64,000 nt of DNA from assembly GCF_015140235.1 (NCBI RefSeq), contig NZ_AP023321.1, forward strand, positions 1,974,501 to 2,038,500, written 5' to 3'. A program made the translations under genes and the position numbers. The stretch comes from Solibaculum mannosilyticum. GTDB lineage: Bacteria > Bacillota > Clostridia > Oscillospirales > Acutalibacteraceae. The notes below the pieces were generated by a model. It was not told the DNA's origin. It made no database searches and saw nothing but the letters and a program-made list of their open reading frames with translations. Numbering within the stretch: the stretch's first letter is position 1; every line of letters begins with the position of its first letter. This document shows positions 8,884 to 16,994 of the stretch, in pieces.

Positions 8884-9744
8884 TTAATGCTTTTTTTGGT
8901 TCCATATCTGTTTTGCTTCTTGAACAAAATGATAAATGGCGTCCTGATTCCCATCGCTGATAGGGATTTGATAAGTCTTGTCCCCTGCCTTGACCCAGAA
9001 TCCTTTGGGACCGGAACCCAGGTCCTCTACGCTGCTCCAAGGCAGGTATACAACGCCTACTCCATAATCATAAGCGTCAATGAGGGTCATGCCTCTCCCC
9101 TGAAGTTGGATGAGGTACTCTCGGATTTTTTCTTCCTTCACCACCTTCTGGGGATAAAGAAACCGTTCCGATTCCCAATGGTATGTGTCCACATTCTCAT
9201 CCAAACGGAGGGCCATCTTGCTGAAATTATACATGCGGTAACTTTGGTCTATTAGGTCCAAACACACTGGATTCTCCTCCAGGAAAACATTGATCTTATA
9301 ATCCGGCGCATTCCCCAAAAAGATGTTGAGAAGCGGCATAAACGCCGGTTCCTTGGGCTTATTGAACTGGAAAGTCTCCCGTTTGATCTGCCCCTCCTGC
9401 CGGTAGATCACCGTGGCACAGCAGTTGAGCAGCTTTTGGTAGTATTCCACCCCGACGACTTCTCTGCAGGAAATCACCGCCTTGTCGGCATGGGTAGAGG
9501 ATGTCTCCCGCAGCAGCATGACCTGATCCCCAAACCAGGCTACGGCATATTCTCCCTGCCGTTTCCACAAGCGATGGAGGCTGGGGACATACGTGACATT
9601 TTGGAGAGGCATTCCCTTTTGAAGCCACTTTTCCACTTCTTCCCGATAAGCGTAGGGCAATTCTTTGATATTGTCGATGACCTGAGGCCATGAGGCCACG
9701 GTAGGACGGCTATCCACTAAATTCTGTTTTTTCGAGAACCACAT
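8884..9744 (-). CDS. Unrecognised cytosolic protein, 286 residues
   Basis: I do not recognise the family. The protein starts MWFSKKQN at ATG 9744, behind AGGAAGGATG. It has no signal peptide or membrane segment, and is rich in aromatic residues and mixed alpha/beta. The pattern of strands around residues 60-125 (YAVAWFGDQVMLL, VEYYQKLLNC, ATVIYR) and the later GVGVVYLPW and KTYQIPISDGN strands could suit a PH-like or split-barrel fold, but this is weak inference. It lies between the glucokinase terminator (about 40 bases upstream) and its own terminator, so it is probably transcribed alone. Base composition is like its neighbours. Confidence 0.75.
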   Translation of the reverse strand: MWFSKKQNLVDSRPTVASWPQVIDNIKELPYAYREEVEKWLQKGMPLQNVTYVPSLHRLWKRQGEYAVAWFGDQVMLLRETSSTHADKAVISCREVVGVEYYQKLLNCCATVIYRQEGQIKRETFQFNKPKEPAFMPLLNIFLGNAPDYKINVFLEENPVCLDLIDQSYRMYNFSKMALRLDENVDTYHWESERFLYPQKVVKEEKIREYLIQLQGRGMTLIDAYDYGVGVVYLPWSSVEDLGSGPKGFWVKAGDKTYQIPISDGNQDAIYHFVQEAKQIWNQKKH

Positions 9745-9782
9745 GGCTCATCCTTCCTTTTCGCAAAAAGATAGACGGTAGA

Positions 9783-9812
9783 AACAAACGCGGGCAGAAT
9801 CCTGCCCGCGTT
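9783..9812 (-). terminator. Intrinsic terminator after glucokinase
   Basis: An 11-bp perfect GC-rich stem (9787-9797 with 9802-9812) and a 4-base loop are followed on the minus strand by TTTGTTT. Confidence 0.8.
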
Positions 9813-9831
9813 GCGCAACGCAAATTATAAT

Positions 9832-10794
9832 TTACATGGTCTTTTTGCTCTGATAATCGCCTACGAAAGCTGCTCCAATGATGCCAGCGTCATTGCCCAA
9901 TTTTGCCCGGATGATTTGAGGCAATTTCACCTGTTTGCAGAATACATCCCGCTTTGCATATTTACGCAGAGGTTCCAGAACATAGTCGCCTTCATTGGCG
10001 ATGGCTCCCCCGATGACCACAGCCTCAGGTTGGAAGATATTGATGACGTTGACAACACCTTCCGCAATATAGAAAATAAACTGATCCACTACCTGCTGGG
10101 CCACGTCGTCCCCAGCTTTGGCCACCTCAAAGATGTTGCGGCCGTTGAGTTTAGTGCCCGAGGCGCGCAGTTTTGCAAGTTCCGACTCCGGATGGGCGTC
10201 GGCTGCTTCATTGCCCTGGCGGATAACTCCAGTCATAGAAGCATAAGCTTCCCAGCAGCCGTTGCGGCCGCAGGTACAGGGTTGGCCCCCCGTCTTAATG
10301 ACAACATGGCCTAACTCCCCGCCTGCATAGTTAAAACCGCTCCAGATGCGGTCGTTGAGGATAACGCCGCCGCCGATGCCAGTACCAAAAGTCAGAATAA
10401 CGGCGCTGTCCAGTCCGCTGGCTGCTCCGGCCAAAAACTCGCCCAAAGCTGCACAGTTTGCATCGTTGTCCAGATAGACCGGTTTGTCAATGTATTTATT
10501 GAGTTCCTCGCGCAGGGGAACCATATCCCAACCCAGATTGTTGGAATAAAGAACGACGCCCTTCTCGATGTCAGGCGTACCAGGGCTGCCGATGCCGATT
10601 TCTTTAATCTCATCCATAGTGGTACCGGTTTCCTTCATCAGCTTCTCGATGAGGGATGCCATATCCTTGACGATATCCTGCCACGGACGGTGGGAATCGG
10701 TGGGCACCGAGCCCTTTTTCAAAATAGAATAATCCTCGTTTACAATGCCGATGGCGATATTAGTTCCGCCTAAATCGATACCGATATTTTTCAT
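9832..10794 (-). CDS. glcK: ROK-family glucokinase
   Basis: A 320-residue cytosolic sugar kinase, predicted to phosphorylate glucose to glucose-6-phosphate with ATP. The N-terminal phosphate-binding motif DLGGTNIAIG is at residues 6-15, and NDANCAALGE lies mid-protein. The ROK zinc signature CTCGRNGCWEAY follows GHVVIKTGG. The ATG at 10794 (protein start MKNIGIDLGG) is chosen because AGGAGAGG sits just upstream and family members begin there. A longer reading would extend into manA. It lies 22 bases after manA and is probably co-transcribed with it, feeding hexose-phosphates together with the mutase at the left edge. Confidence 0.94.
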   Translation of the reverse strand: MKNIGIDLGGTNIAIGIVNEDYSILKKGSVPTDSHRPWQDIVKDMASLIEKLMKETGTTMDEIKEIGIGSPGTPDIEKGVVLYSNNLGWDMVPLREELNKYIDKPVYLDNDANCAALGEFLAGAASGLDSAVILTFGTGIGGGVILNDRIWSGFNYAGGELGHVVIKTGGQPCTCGRNGCWEAYASMTGVIRQGNEAADAHPESELAKLRASGTKLNGRNIFEVAKAGDDVAQQVVDQFIFYIAEGVVNVINIFQPEAVVIGGAIANEGDYVLEPLRKYAKRDVFCKQVKLPQIIRAKLGNDAGIIGAAFVGDYQSKKTM

Positions 10795-10816
10795 CTCGAC
10801 CCTCTCCTCTGTTGTT

Positions 10817-11755
10817 TTAGCAAGTGACGAAGCTGCGCAGCAGGCTGCAATTGCCAGTGACGGTATAACTGCCAATTTTTGCAGGGATGACAAAGCTGTC
10901 GCCCGGGCGGAAAGAAACGCCGTTTACTTCGCCTTCGCCTTCGGTGCAAATGAGCATCTCAAAGCGGTTGGGATCCACTTCCTGAGTAAAGGAACCGTCC
11001 ACCTTCATGAGGGTGGTGGTAAAATATTCGCACTTGACACCGTCGTTGATATCGATGCGTTCATGGCCTACCGAGGACTCCAATTTGGTGACCTGGAGGG
11101 CTTTTTCCACATGCAATTGACGGAGATTCCCCTGGGCATCCCGACGGTTATAGTCGTAGACACGGTAGGTGGTGTCGGAATTCTGCTGGATCTCGGCCAC
11201 CAGGATGCCGGCGCCGATAGCGTGGAGGGTACCGGAACGCATGAGGAAGGTATCCCCTTCCTTGACATCCACATAGTTCATCACGTCTTCCAGTTTGCCG
11301 TCCTTGATGGCTTTTTCAAACTGTTCCTTGGTGAGATCCTGGTTAAATCCATAGATAAGACGTGCTCCCGGTTTGGCGTCCAGCACATACCACATCTCGG
11401 TTTTACCGGGATCGTTCTTTTCCAGTACAGCGGCCTGCTCGTCGTTGGGATGCACCTGGACTGACAGGTTGTCGTTTGCATCGATGATCTTGACCAGCAG
11501 CGGGAACCGGCCATTGCAGGTCGCAGCTACCTGATCGCCCAACAGATCGGCGCCCATTTCCCCCATGGCCTCGCCCAGTGTCAGGCCCTCCAATTCGCCG
11601 TTGGCCACAACGCTCTGGCCGTTGGGATGACTGGCCACTTCCCAGGATTCGCCGGTTTTGTCAGAGGGGATATCCTTGCCGTAACGGGTGCGCAAGGTAT
11701 TGCCGCCCCACAGCATCTCTTTAAACACAGGTTTCATTTTCAAAGGATAAAACAT
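10817..11755 (-). CDS. manA: Mannose-6-phosphate isomerase, class I
   Basis: A 312-residue zinc-dependent cupin enzyme interconverting mannose-6-phosphate and fructose-6-phosphate. It opens MFYPLKMKPVFKEMLWGG. LSVQVHPNDEQA carries metal ligands, and WYVLDAKPGARLIYG and a later HAIGAGILVAEIQQNSD region complete the type I signature. The length fits the short Firmicute ManA class. Its upstream gap to proS is only 56 bases and holds no convincing promoter, so read-through from proS is possible. glcK follows immediately. Confidence 0.94.
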   Translation of the reverse strand: MFYPLKMKPVFKEMLWGGNTLRTRYGKDIPSDKTGESWEVASHPNGQSVVANGELEGLTLGEAMGEMGADLLGDQVAATCNGRFPLLVKIIDANDNLSVQVHPNDEQAAVLEKNDPGKTEMWYVLDAKPGARLIYGFNQDLTKEQFEKAIKDGKLEDVMNYVDVKEGDTFLMRSGTLHAIGAGILVAEIQQNSDTTYRVYDYNRRDAQGNLRQLHVEKALQVTKLESSVGHERIDINDGVKCEYFTTTLMKVDGSFTQEVDPNRFEMLICTEGEGEVNGVSFRPGDSFVIPAKIGSYTVTGNCSLLRSFVTC

Positions 11756-11811
11756 GCGGGTTCACTCCTTATATTCAAAATCAATCTATCAAAATCAGAA
11801 TGGCAACCAAA

Positions 11812-13251
11812 TTAATAAGCCTTGCCCCAGATGACCGTCTTCTTGGCAGGTTTTCCACAGCACACACAGGTATCGGAAATATGCTCCTGCTCAAAGGGCA
11901 TGCAGCGGGAGGTGACGCCCGCCTTTTCCTTGAGGGCTTCCTCGCAGGCCAGGTCTCCGCACCAGGCTGCTTTGATAAATCCAGGACGGGTGGCGGCGGC
12001 TTCGATCATCTCATCCATACCGCCCGCTACCGAATAGGTCATGGATTCTCTCCGATCCAGGGCCTTTTGATACATCCCGTCGTGGACGGCTTTGAGCAGC
12101 TCGGGAATGCGCTGTTCCAACTCGCTCAGCGGGACGAAAATCTTCTCCCGGTTGTCGCGGCGGACGACGACACACTGGTCCTTCTCGATATCCTTGGGCC
12201 CGATCTCCAGACGCAGCGGCACGCCCTTCATCTCGTATTCGGCAAATTTCCAGCCGGGGGACTGTTCGGACGCATCGGTCTTGACGCGGCATACCGTCTG
12301 GAGACGTTCCTCCAACTGGGCAGCCTTGTCCAGCACGCCCGGCTTATGCTGGGCGATGGGCACGATGATGACCTGGGTGGGAGCGATGGCCGGCGGCAAT
12401 ACCAGGCCGGAATCGTCGCCATGGGTCATGATGATGGCGCCGATGATGCGGGTAGACATTCCCCAAGAGGTCTCATAGGGGGTCTGGAGGGTGTTGTCCC
12501 GGCCGGTAAAGGTGATGCCGAAGGCGCGGGCAAAGCCGTCGCCAAAGTAATGGCTTGTACCGCTTTGCAGGGCTTTGCCGTCGTGCATCAGGGCCTCGAT
12601 GGTATAGGTGGCTTCGGCGCCGGCAAACTTCTCTTTGTCGGTCTTCTGGCCCTTGATGACCGGGATGGCCAATTCTTCCTCGCAGAAGTCGGCATACACA
12701 TTGAGCATCCGTTCGGTTTCCTCGATGGCTTCCTCCGCCGTCTCATGCATGGTATGCCCTTCTTGCCACAAAAATTCCATGGTACGCAGGAAAGGACGGG
12801 TGGTTTTTTCCCACCGGACCACCGAACACCACTGATTGTAAAGCTTAGGCAGGTCGCGGTAAGAGTGGATCACCCGGGCGTAATGGTCGCAGAACACCGT
12901 CTCCGATGTGGGACGCACGCACAAACGCTCGGTCAATTCCTCCTCGCCGCCGTGGGTGACCCAGGCCACCTCCGGGGCGAACCCTTCCACATGATCCTTC
13001 TCCTTCTGGAGCAGGGATTCGGGGATAAACATAGGCATATACACATTCTCATGCCCTGTGGCCTTAAACCGGGCGTCCAGGCCCTTTTGGATATTCTCCC
13101 AAATGGCATACCCCAGAGGACGCAGCACCATACAGCCGCGCACGCCGGAATAGTCCACCAGCTCGGCCTTCTTGACCACGTCGGTATACCACTGGGCAAA
13201 ATCCTGATCCATCGGGGTGATGGCTTCTACCAATTTTTTCTCCTGACCCAT
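11812..13251 (-). CDS. proS: Prolyl-tRNA synthetase, short (archaeal/eukaryote-like) type
   Basis: A 479-residue class II aminoacyl-tRNA synthetase charging tRNA-Pro. Motif 2 is around [15 protein letters not shown] and [11 protein letters not shown], followed by the [13 protein letters not shown] segment. Motif 3 and the anticodon-binding domain begin at [13 protein letters not shown]. The C-terminal extension carries zinc-type cysteines ([15 protein letters not shown]) and the conserved C-terminal Tyr. These features mark the ProS type 3 found in many Clostridia, without the YbaK-like insertion of the long bacterial form. The ATG at 13251 is preferred over an in-frame site 45 bases upstream because AAAGGAG lies ten bases before it. 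The promoter is at 13363-13391; no T-box was found in the ~105-base leader. Confidence 0.96.
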   Translation of the reverse strand: MGQEKKLVEAITPMDQDFAQWYTDVVKKAELVDYSGVRGCMVLRPLGYAIWENIQKGLDARFKATGHENVYMPMFIPESLLQKEKDHVEGFAPEVAWVTHGGEEELTERLCVRPTSETVFCDHYARVIHSYRDLPKLYNQWCSVVRWEKTTRPFLRTMEFLWQEGHTMHETAEEAIEETERMLNVYADFCEEELAIPVIKGQKTDKEKFAGAEATYTIEALMHDGKALQSGTSHYFGDGFARAFGITFTGRDNTLQTPYETSWGMSTRIIGAIIMTHGDDSGLVLPPAIAPTQVIIVPIAQHKPGVLDKAAQLEERLQTVCRVKTDASEQSPGWKFAEYEMKGVPLRLEIGPKDIEKDQCVVVRRDNREKIFVPLSELEQRIPELLKAVHDGMYQKALDRRESMTYSVAGGMDEMIEAAATRPGFIKAAWCGDLACEEALKEKAGVTSRCMPFEQEHISDTCVCCGKPAKKTVIWGKAY

Positions 13252-13298
13252 GAAATGAAAACTCCTTTGTTCACCAAATAGCAGCTCATCTGACAAGC

Positions 13299-13323
13299 GC
13301 CGTCATGGGACGGCCGCTTTTTT
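13299..13323 (+). repeat. Hairpin in the proS leader, terminator-like only on the plus strand
   Basis: A 6-bp stem (GCCGTC, 13299-13304, with GACGGC, 13309-13314) with a 4-base loop is followed on the plus strand by CGC and six Ts (13318-13323). In the proS mRNA it is a leader hairpin without a U-run. It could stop antisense transcription toward acpP. Confidence 0.5.
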
Positions 13324-13362
13324 CGCATATTTTGGGATATTTTCTTATAAAAAACCTCTTTT

Positions 13363-13391
13363 ATTATAGCCTGATTAGGGCAACATTTCAA
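13363..13391 (-). promoter_or_regulatory. Sigma-A promoter of proS
   Basis: TTGAAA (13391-13386) and TATAAT (13368-13363) are separated by exactly 17 bases on the minus strand. Confidence 0.8.
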
Positions 13392-13454
13392 TAGAATTTC
13401 GCAGTCCAAACAGGAAAACCCTCCCTTTTTCCCGTCTGATCCCCGGATAAAACA

Positions 13455-13495
13455 ATCCCCGACAGCCGTCCCTTTCCAGGACGGTTGCCGGGGAT
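13455..13495 (-). terminator. Intrinsic terminator after acpP
   Basis: An imperfect stem of about 16 bp with outer ATCCCCG/CGGGGAT and inner CCGTCC/GGACGG pairs is followed by TGTTTTAT on the minus strand. It separates acpP from the proS promoter. Confidence 0.75.
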
Positions 13496-13518
13496 CAAAA
13501 GCATTTGTCGTTTTTAAA

Positions 13519-13746
13519 CTAGGAATTCTCCTCAATGTACTTGACAAGAGCGCCCACGGTGCGGATATTTTCCACCTCTTCGTCGGGAATCTCGACGTCA
13601 AATTCATCTTCCAGCGTCATAACCAGATCGACCACGTCCAGGGAGTCGGCACCCAGGTCGTCGCTGATGCTGGTATCAGAGGTAATGGAATCCTCCTCCA
13701 CATCGAACTGCTCTGCCAAAATGGCCTTGACTTTCTCTAGAACCAC
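13519..13746 (-). CDS. acpP: Acyl carrier protein
   Basis: A 75-residue acidic carrier for fatty-acid synthesis intermediates. The DSL motif ([11 protein letters not shown]) near residue 35 carries the serine that receives 4'-phosphopantetheine. The length and the [12 protein letters not shown] helix are typical. The start is GTG at 13746, six bases after GAGGAGGTG. No other fatty-acid gene is adjacent in the window. A minus-strand TATAAT at 13830-13825 may be its -10, but the matching -35 is poor. Confidence 0.96.
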   Translation of the reverse strand: MVLEKVKAILAEQFDVEEDSITSDTSISDDLGADSLDVVDLVMTLEDEFDVEIPDEEVENIRTVGALVKYIEENS

Positions 13747-13946
13747 TCAGAACACCTCCTCATCCTGAAATCGTGAAGACCCAGCCGCCCGCCGCTCTCG
13801 TAGACAAGGCGACGCCTTTGTGCTATTATATTGAAAGCACAGGCCGGATATTACCAATTATCTTATGCGCTAACAAGGCCTTTGTCAATCATTTTTTTCA
13901 AGCTTTTTTTCCATCAGAAAATTTTTCACCAGCGGAGGGACTTTCT

Positions 13947-14783
13947 ATGAAACGCTTTGGACTGATCGGCCATCCTTTGGGGCATACCTTATCCCCCTGG
14001 ATCCACCGGCAGCTTTTTTCCCTTATGGACTGCCAAGCCTCCTATGACGCGCTGGATATCCCGCCCGAACAGCTTCCTTCCCGCAGGCAAGAGCTTCTTT
14101 CCCTGGATGGATTTAACGTTACCATTCCCCACAAACAGGCTATTATCCCCTATCTTAAGGGATTAAATAGGCGTGCTTCCCTGTATGGGGCCGTCAATAC
14201 CGTCTGCGATGGAGTCGGGTACAACACCGACTGCCTCGGTTTCCTTCAGGCTTTGGCAGGGGGAGGCATCTCCCTCTCCGGCAAGGTGGCGGTGTTAGGG
14301 GCGGGAGGGGCCTCCCGCGTATTTGCCATGGAGGCCGCTTTGGCAGGATGCATGGTCACCATTGCGAGCCGGGCCAGCAGTGTAGAAAAAGCGCGGGCGT
14401 TGGCCCTTGAAGTGCAGGAGAAGGTGCCGGGCTCCCAGGTATCGGCCTGTGATTTGGATGAGCTTAAGGGTCCCTTCGATGTGCTCATAAACGGAACACC
14501 GGTGGGAATGTTTCCCCATGGGGACGCCTGCCCTGTCAACGATACCGTCATCCATGGATGCGGAGCTGTGTTCGACGCCATCTACAATCCCACCGATACC
14601 CTGCTGCTGCGAAAGGCCAAGGCGGCTGGGGTAAAAGCCGTAGGCGGTATGCCCATGCTGGTCTGGCAGGCGGCCAAGGCCCAGGAGATTTGGCTGGGGA
14701 CGTCCTTTGATTCCAAGGATGTGGACGCCCTTGTCCCTCAGGCCACGGAGGAGCTCATGCGCACCTTCGGCCGGCACGAGTGA
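13947..14783 (+). CDS. aroE: Shikimate dehydrogenase
   Basis: A 278-residue NADPH-dependent enzyme reducing 3-dehydroshikimate to shikimate. Motifs in order are LIGHPLGHTLSPWIH (substrate loop), NVTIPHKQ with the catalytic Lys, GAVNTVC, YNTDCLGF with the catalytic Asp, and the Rossmann loop GAGGAS. A longer in-frame reading starts upstream, but GGAGGGA at 13934-13940 fixes the ATG at 13947 and matches family length. It heads the first aro block (aroE, Cdd1-family gene, aroK). A distinct promoter was not identified in the 13747-13946 gap shared with acpP. Confidence 0.95.
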   Translation: MKRFGLIGHPLGHTLSPWIHRQLFSLMDCQASYDALDIPPEQLPSRRQELLSLDGFNVTIPHKQAIIPYLKGLNRRASLYGAVNTVCDGVGYNTDCLGFLQALAGGGISLSGKVAVLGAGGASRVFAMEAALAGCMVTIASRASSVEKARALALEVQEKVPGSQVSACDLDELKGPFDVLINGTPVGMFPHGDACPVNDTVIHGCGAVFDAIYNPTDTLLLRKAKAAGVKAVGGMPMLVWQAAKAQEIWLGTSFDSKDVDALVPQATEELMRTFGRHE

Positions 14784-14797
14784 CGGGGGGACTTCCT

Positions 14798-15046
14798 ATG
14801 ACGGAGCTTGGTTCCATCCCCACCATAGGGGCCAACATGGAAGAGCATCTGATCCGGCTGGGATACTCCACGTTGGATTCCCTCACGGGACAAGATCCGG
14901 AGGAAATGTATGAGCGGGATGTGCAGCTCCACGGCGGGCACTTGGACCGCTGTGTGCTGTACGTCTATCGCCTGGCCGTCTATTACGCCGAGAACCGCCA
15001 CAATCCGGATCCGGACAAGTGCCGGTGGTGGGCGTGGAAGGATTGA
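14798..15046 (+). CDS. Cdd1-like (pathogenicity-locus) helix-hairpin-helix small protein
   Basis: An 82-residue protein whose pattern fits the Cdd1 family: an N-terminal helix-hairpin-helix (SIPTIGANMEEHLIRLGYSTLDSL), a DPEEMYERD segment, and the tail DRCVLYVYRLAVYYAENR. The family is thought to bind DNA or nucleic acid through the hairpin, but its function is not established. The ATG at 14798 follows GGGGGGA. An alternative GTG at 14780 overlapping the aroE stop is possible. It is wedged between aroE and aroK with 14- and 16-base gaps, so it is almost certainly co-transcribed with them. Confidence 0.8.
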   Translation: MTELGSIPTIGANMEEHLIRLGYSTLDSLTGQDPEEMYERDVQLHGGHLDRCVLYVYRLAVYYAENRHNPDPDKCRWWAWKD

Positions 15047-15062
15047 TGAAAGGGGAGTTCTT

Positions 15063-15596
15063 ATGACGCAGCCGCCCATTGTGCTTTGCGGATTCATGGG
15101 ATGCGGCAAAACAACCGTAGGAAACATGCTGGCCCACAAGTTGGGATGGCAGTTTGTAGACATGGATCATTTTATCGAGCATCGGGCCGGGAAAACGGTG
15201 TCCCAGATCTTCGACGAGCTGGGTGAACCGGCTTTCCGGGCCATGGAACGGGAGGCCGTCGGCATCTTGTCGTCCCAATCCCGGTTGGTCATCGCAACCG
15301 GCGGAGGGGTGCTGACCTTTCCGGAAAATGTGGAGGTGTTCCGCAAGGCCGGATGCCCCATTGTACTGTTGGACGTGCCTCCCGAAGAGGTGGCCCGCCG
15401 GTTACAGGGGGATACATCGCGGCCGTTGCTCAACGTCCCCGACCGGTTGGAAACCATCCGCCGTTTGCATGGGGCGCGTCTCCCCCTCTATCAAAAGGCG
15501 GCCGACATCCAAGTGGATGCGGCAAAATCACCGGAATTGGTGGTGGAAAACATCACTTTATCACTTAAAAGCAATAAATTTCCTCTAGACGGTTGA
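15063..15596 (+). CDS. aroK: Shikimate kinase
   Basis: A 177-residue NMP-kinase fold enzyme phosphorylating shikimate at the 3-hydroxyl. The Walker A loop GFMGCGKTTVG is near residue 10. DMDHFIEHRAG supplies the shikimate/Mg2+-binding Asp pair, and FRAMERE and ATGGGVL continue the substrate pocket. The lid region has RPLLN. The ATG at 15063 follows AAAGGGGAG. The -35 of the next promoter overlaps its last codons, so the downstream operon has a separate start. Confidence 0.95.
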   Translation: MTQPPIVLCGFMGCGKTTVGNMLAHKLGWQFVDMDHFIEHRAGKTVSQIFDELGEPAFRAMEREAVGILSSQSRLVIATGGGVLTFPENVEVFRKAGCPIVLLDVPPEEVARRLQGDTSRPLLNVPDRLETIRRLHGARLPLYQKAADIQVDAAKSPELVVENITLSLKSNKFPLDG

Positions 15597-15621
15597 CAAA
15601 GAGGGAATTTGAGAGTATCAT
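15593..15621 (+). promoter_or_regulatory. Sigma-A promoter of the aroF leader/operon
   Basis: Consensus TTGACA (15593-15598), a 17-base spacer, and TATCAT (15616-15621). The -35 overlaps the end of aroK. Transcription would begin near 15628, giving a ~340-base leader before aroF. Confidence 0.88.
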
Positions 15622-15678
15622 AGCACCAACGTCAGGTGAGATACCTGGTTATTTGTCGAACGAACGGAGGACTTTTTC

Positions 15679-15810
15679 ATGACGGCCATGAGCAAACGAT
15701 TTAGCAGCTTTTTTAACGCCCCGTATTATTACGGCTGGCGTATTTTGTGCTGCCGATCCGTGCTTGCTTATCGTGACCCTCGGAAAAGTCTTTTGGAAGC
15801 GGTATTGTAA
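15679..15810 (+). CDS. Aromatic-rich leader peptide, 43 residues (attenuator)
   Basis: A short ORF with ATG at 15679, nine bases after a good ribosome site (CGGAGG). The peptide begins MTAMSKRFSSFFNAP and then reads YYYGW. Residues 8-20 hold three Phe, three Tyr and one Trp, an enrichment expected only if the codons sense charged aromatic tRNAs. The stop is at 15808-15810, 29 bases before the terminator hairpin. Its place between promoter and terminator, upstream of DAHP synthase, is the classic layout of transcription attenuation. Stalling at the UAU/UAC/UGG run when aromatic tRNAs are uncharged should favour read-through. The peptide itself probably has no other function. Confidence 0.85.
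   Translation: MTAMSKRFSSFFNAPYYYGWRILCCRSVLAYRDPRKSLLEAVL
15755..15763 (+). promoter_or_regulatory. Candidate antiterminator strand of the aroF leader
   Basis: GATCCGTGC, lying 16 bases after the Trp codon, can pair with 15840-15849 (the 5' arm of the terminator) using one G-U pair and one bulged base. A ribosome stalled on the Tyr/Trp codons would leave it free. This is a hand-derived pairing, not a computed fold. A competing local hairpin (GAAGCGG 15796-15802 with CCGCTTC 15814-15820) spans the leader stop codon. Confidence 0.4.
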
Positions 15811-15839
15811 TATCCGCTTCTGTTTGACCGGTCGATGAT

Positions 15840-15880
15840 GCGCGGAATCCATGGCAGCATGGATTCCGCGCTTTTTGTTT
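15840..15880 (+). terminator. Attenuator terminator upstream of aroF
   Basis: A perfect 14-bp stem (15840-15853 with 15858-15871) with loop GCAG is followed by TTTTTGTTTG. It sits inside the transcript between the leader peptide and aroF, not at an operon end. Confidence 0.9.
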
Positions 15881-15967
15881 GTCTCCTTGAGGACGTCCCC
15901 ATTCCAGCGCCCGGCGGACGTTTTCTCAAGCTATCATTCTTGGCGCGCTGGAGAAATGGAGTGTATC

Positions 15968-16978
15968 ATGATTATCGTACTCAAACGCGGCACCACGCAG
16001 GATCAAATCGACGCTTTCAGTCAGCAGTTTATCGATCGCGGCCTGACGGTCAATTCCTGGCACGGCACCCATGAAACCGTCCTGGGCCTTCTGGGTGATA
16101 CTTCTGTCATTGATATCGAGTACGTACAAGCCCAACCCATTGTTTATAAGGTCCAGCGCGTACAGGAGCCCTATAAAATGGCCAATCGGAAATTCCATCC
16201 CGACGATACGGTCATCACCCTTCCCGGCGGTCAGACCATCGGCGACGGCTCCCTGACCCTCATCGCCGGTCCCTGCTCAGTGGAAACCGAGGATCAAATT
16301 TGTGAGGTGGCCTCCCGCGTCAAAGCCTCCGGAGCGCAGTTCCTACGCGGCGGCGCCTTTAAACCCCGTACCTCCCCTTACTCCTTCCAGGGACTGGGCA
16401 CCACCGGCCTGGATCTGCTCAAAGAGGCCCGCGCCAAAACCGGCCTTCCCATCGTGACGGAGATCATGTCGGTGGCACATCTCGACCTGTTCCGGGATGT
16501 GGACATCATCCAAGTGGGCGCACGCAACATGCAGAACTTCGAACTGCTCAAGCAGCTGGGCAAAATGGATAAACCTATCCTGCTCAAGCGCGGTCTGGCC
16601 AACACCCTGGAGGAATTCCTCATGAGCGCGGAGTACATCATGAGCGGCGGCAACGAGCGGGTCATCCTCTGTGAACGCGGCATCCGCACCTTTGAGACCT
16701 TCACTCGCAATACGTTGGACATCTCAGCAGTACCGATCCTCAAAAAGCTGTCCCATCTCCCTGTGGTCATCGATCCCAGTCACGCGGCCGGTATCCCGTG
16801 GCTGGTGGAGCCGCTGAGCATGGCTGCCATCGCCGCCGGCGCCGACGGCCTCATCATCGAGGTCCACAACAATCCCGCCAAGGCGTTGTCGGACGGCGCT
16901 CAGTGCCTGACCCCCGATCAGTTCGACGCCCTTGCAAAGAAACTCAATACCGCTCATCAGGCCCTTAAAGCCTTATAA
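15968..16978 (+). CDS. aroF: 3-deoxy-7-phosphoheptulonate (DAHP) synthase, type Ibeta with N-terminal regulatory domain
   Basis: A 336-residue enzyme condensing PEP and erythrose-4-phosphate, the committed step of aromatic synthesis. Residues 1-~70 form the ferredoxin-like domain seen in Thermotoga-type enzymes, where Tyr/Phe bind for feedback. The TIM barrel follows, with AGPCSVE (metal Cys), FKPRTSPYSFQG, VGARNMQN, KRGLANT, DPSHAAG and IIEVHNNP. The ATG at 15968 follows GGAG by six bases. A reading four residues longer (MECI) is possible. It is first in the aroF-tyrA-aroB-aroA-aroC-pheA operon. Control is inferred both at the transcript level (attenuator) and on the enzyme (N-domain). Confidence 0.95.
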   Translation: MIIVLKRGTTQDQIDAFSQQFIDRGLTVNSWHGTHETVLGLLGDTSVIDIEYVQAQPIVYKVQRVQEPYKMANRKFHPDDTVITLPGGQTIGDGSLTLIAGPCSVETEDQICEVASRVKASGAQFLRGGAFKPRTSPYSFQGLGTTGLDLLKEARAKTGLPIVTEIMSVAHLDLFRDVDIIQVGARNMQNFELLKQLGKMDKPILLKRGLANTLEEFLMSAEYIMSGGNERVILCERGIRTFETFTRNTLDISAVPILKKLSHLPVVIDPSHAAGIPWLVEPLSMAAIAAGADGLIIEVHNNPAKALSDGAQCLTPDQFDALAKKLNTAHQALKAL

Positions 16979-16994
16979 TCCAGAGGACGACACA

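Noticed and set aside
9832-10893. Longer glucokinase reading starting inside manA
   Set aside because: The extra 33 residues have no family match, and AGGAGAGG marks the ATG at 10794.
11800-13281. Long open frame (493 codons) on the plus strand
   Set aside because: It is entirely antisense to proS, which has full family motifs. The frame is open because of GC-rich codon bias.
13252-13391. T-box riboswitch upstream of proS
   Set aside because: The leader is only about 105 bases, and I see no T-box sequence, specifier loop or terminator/antiterminator pair on the proS strand.
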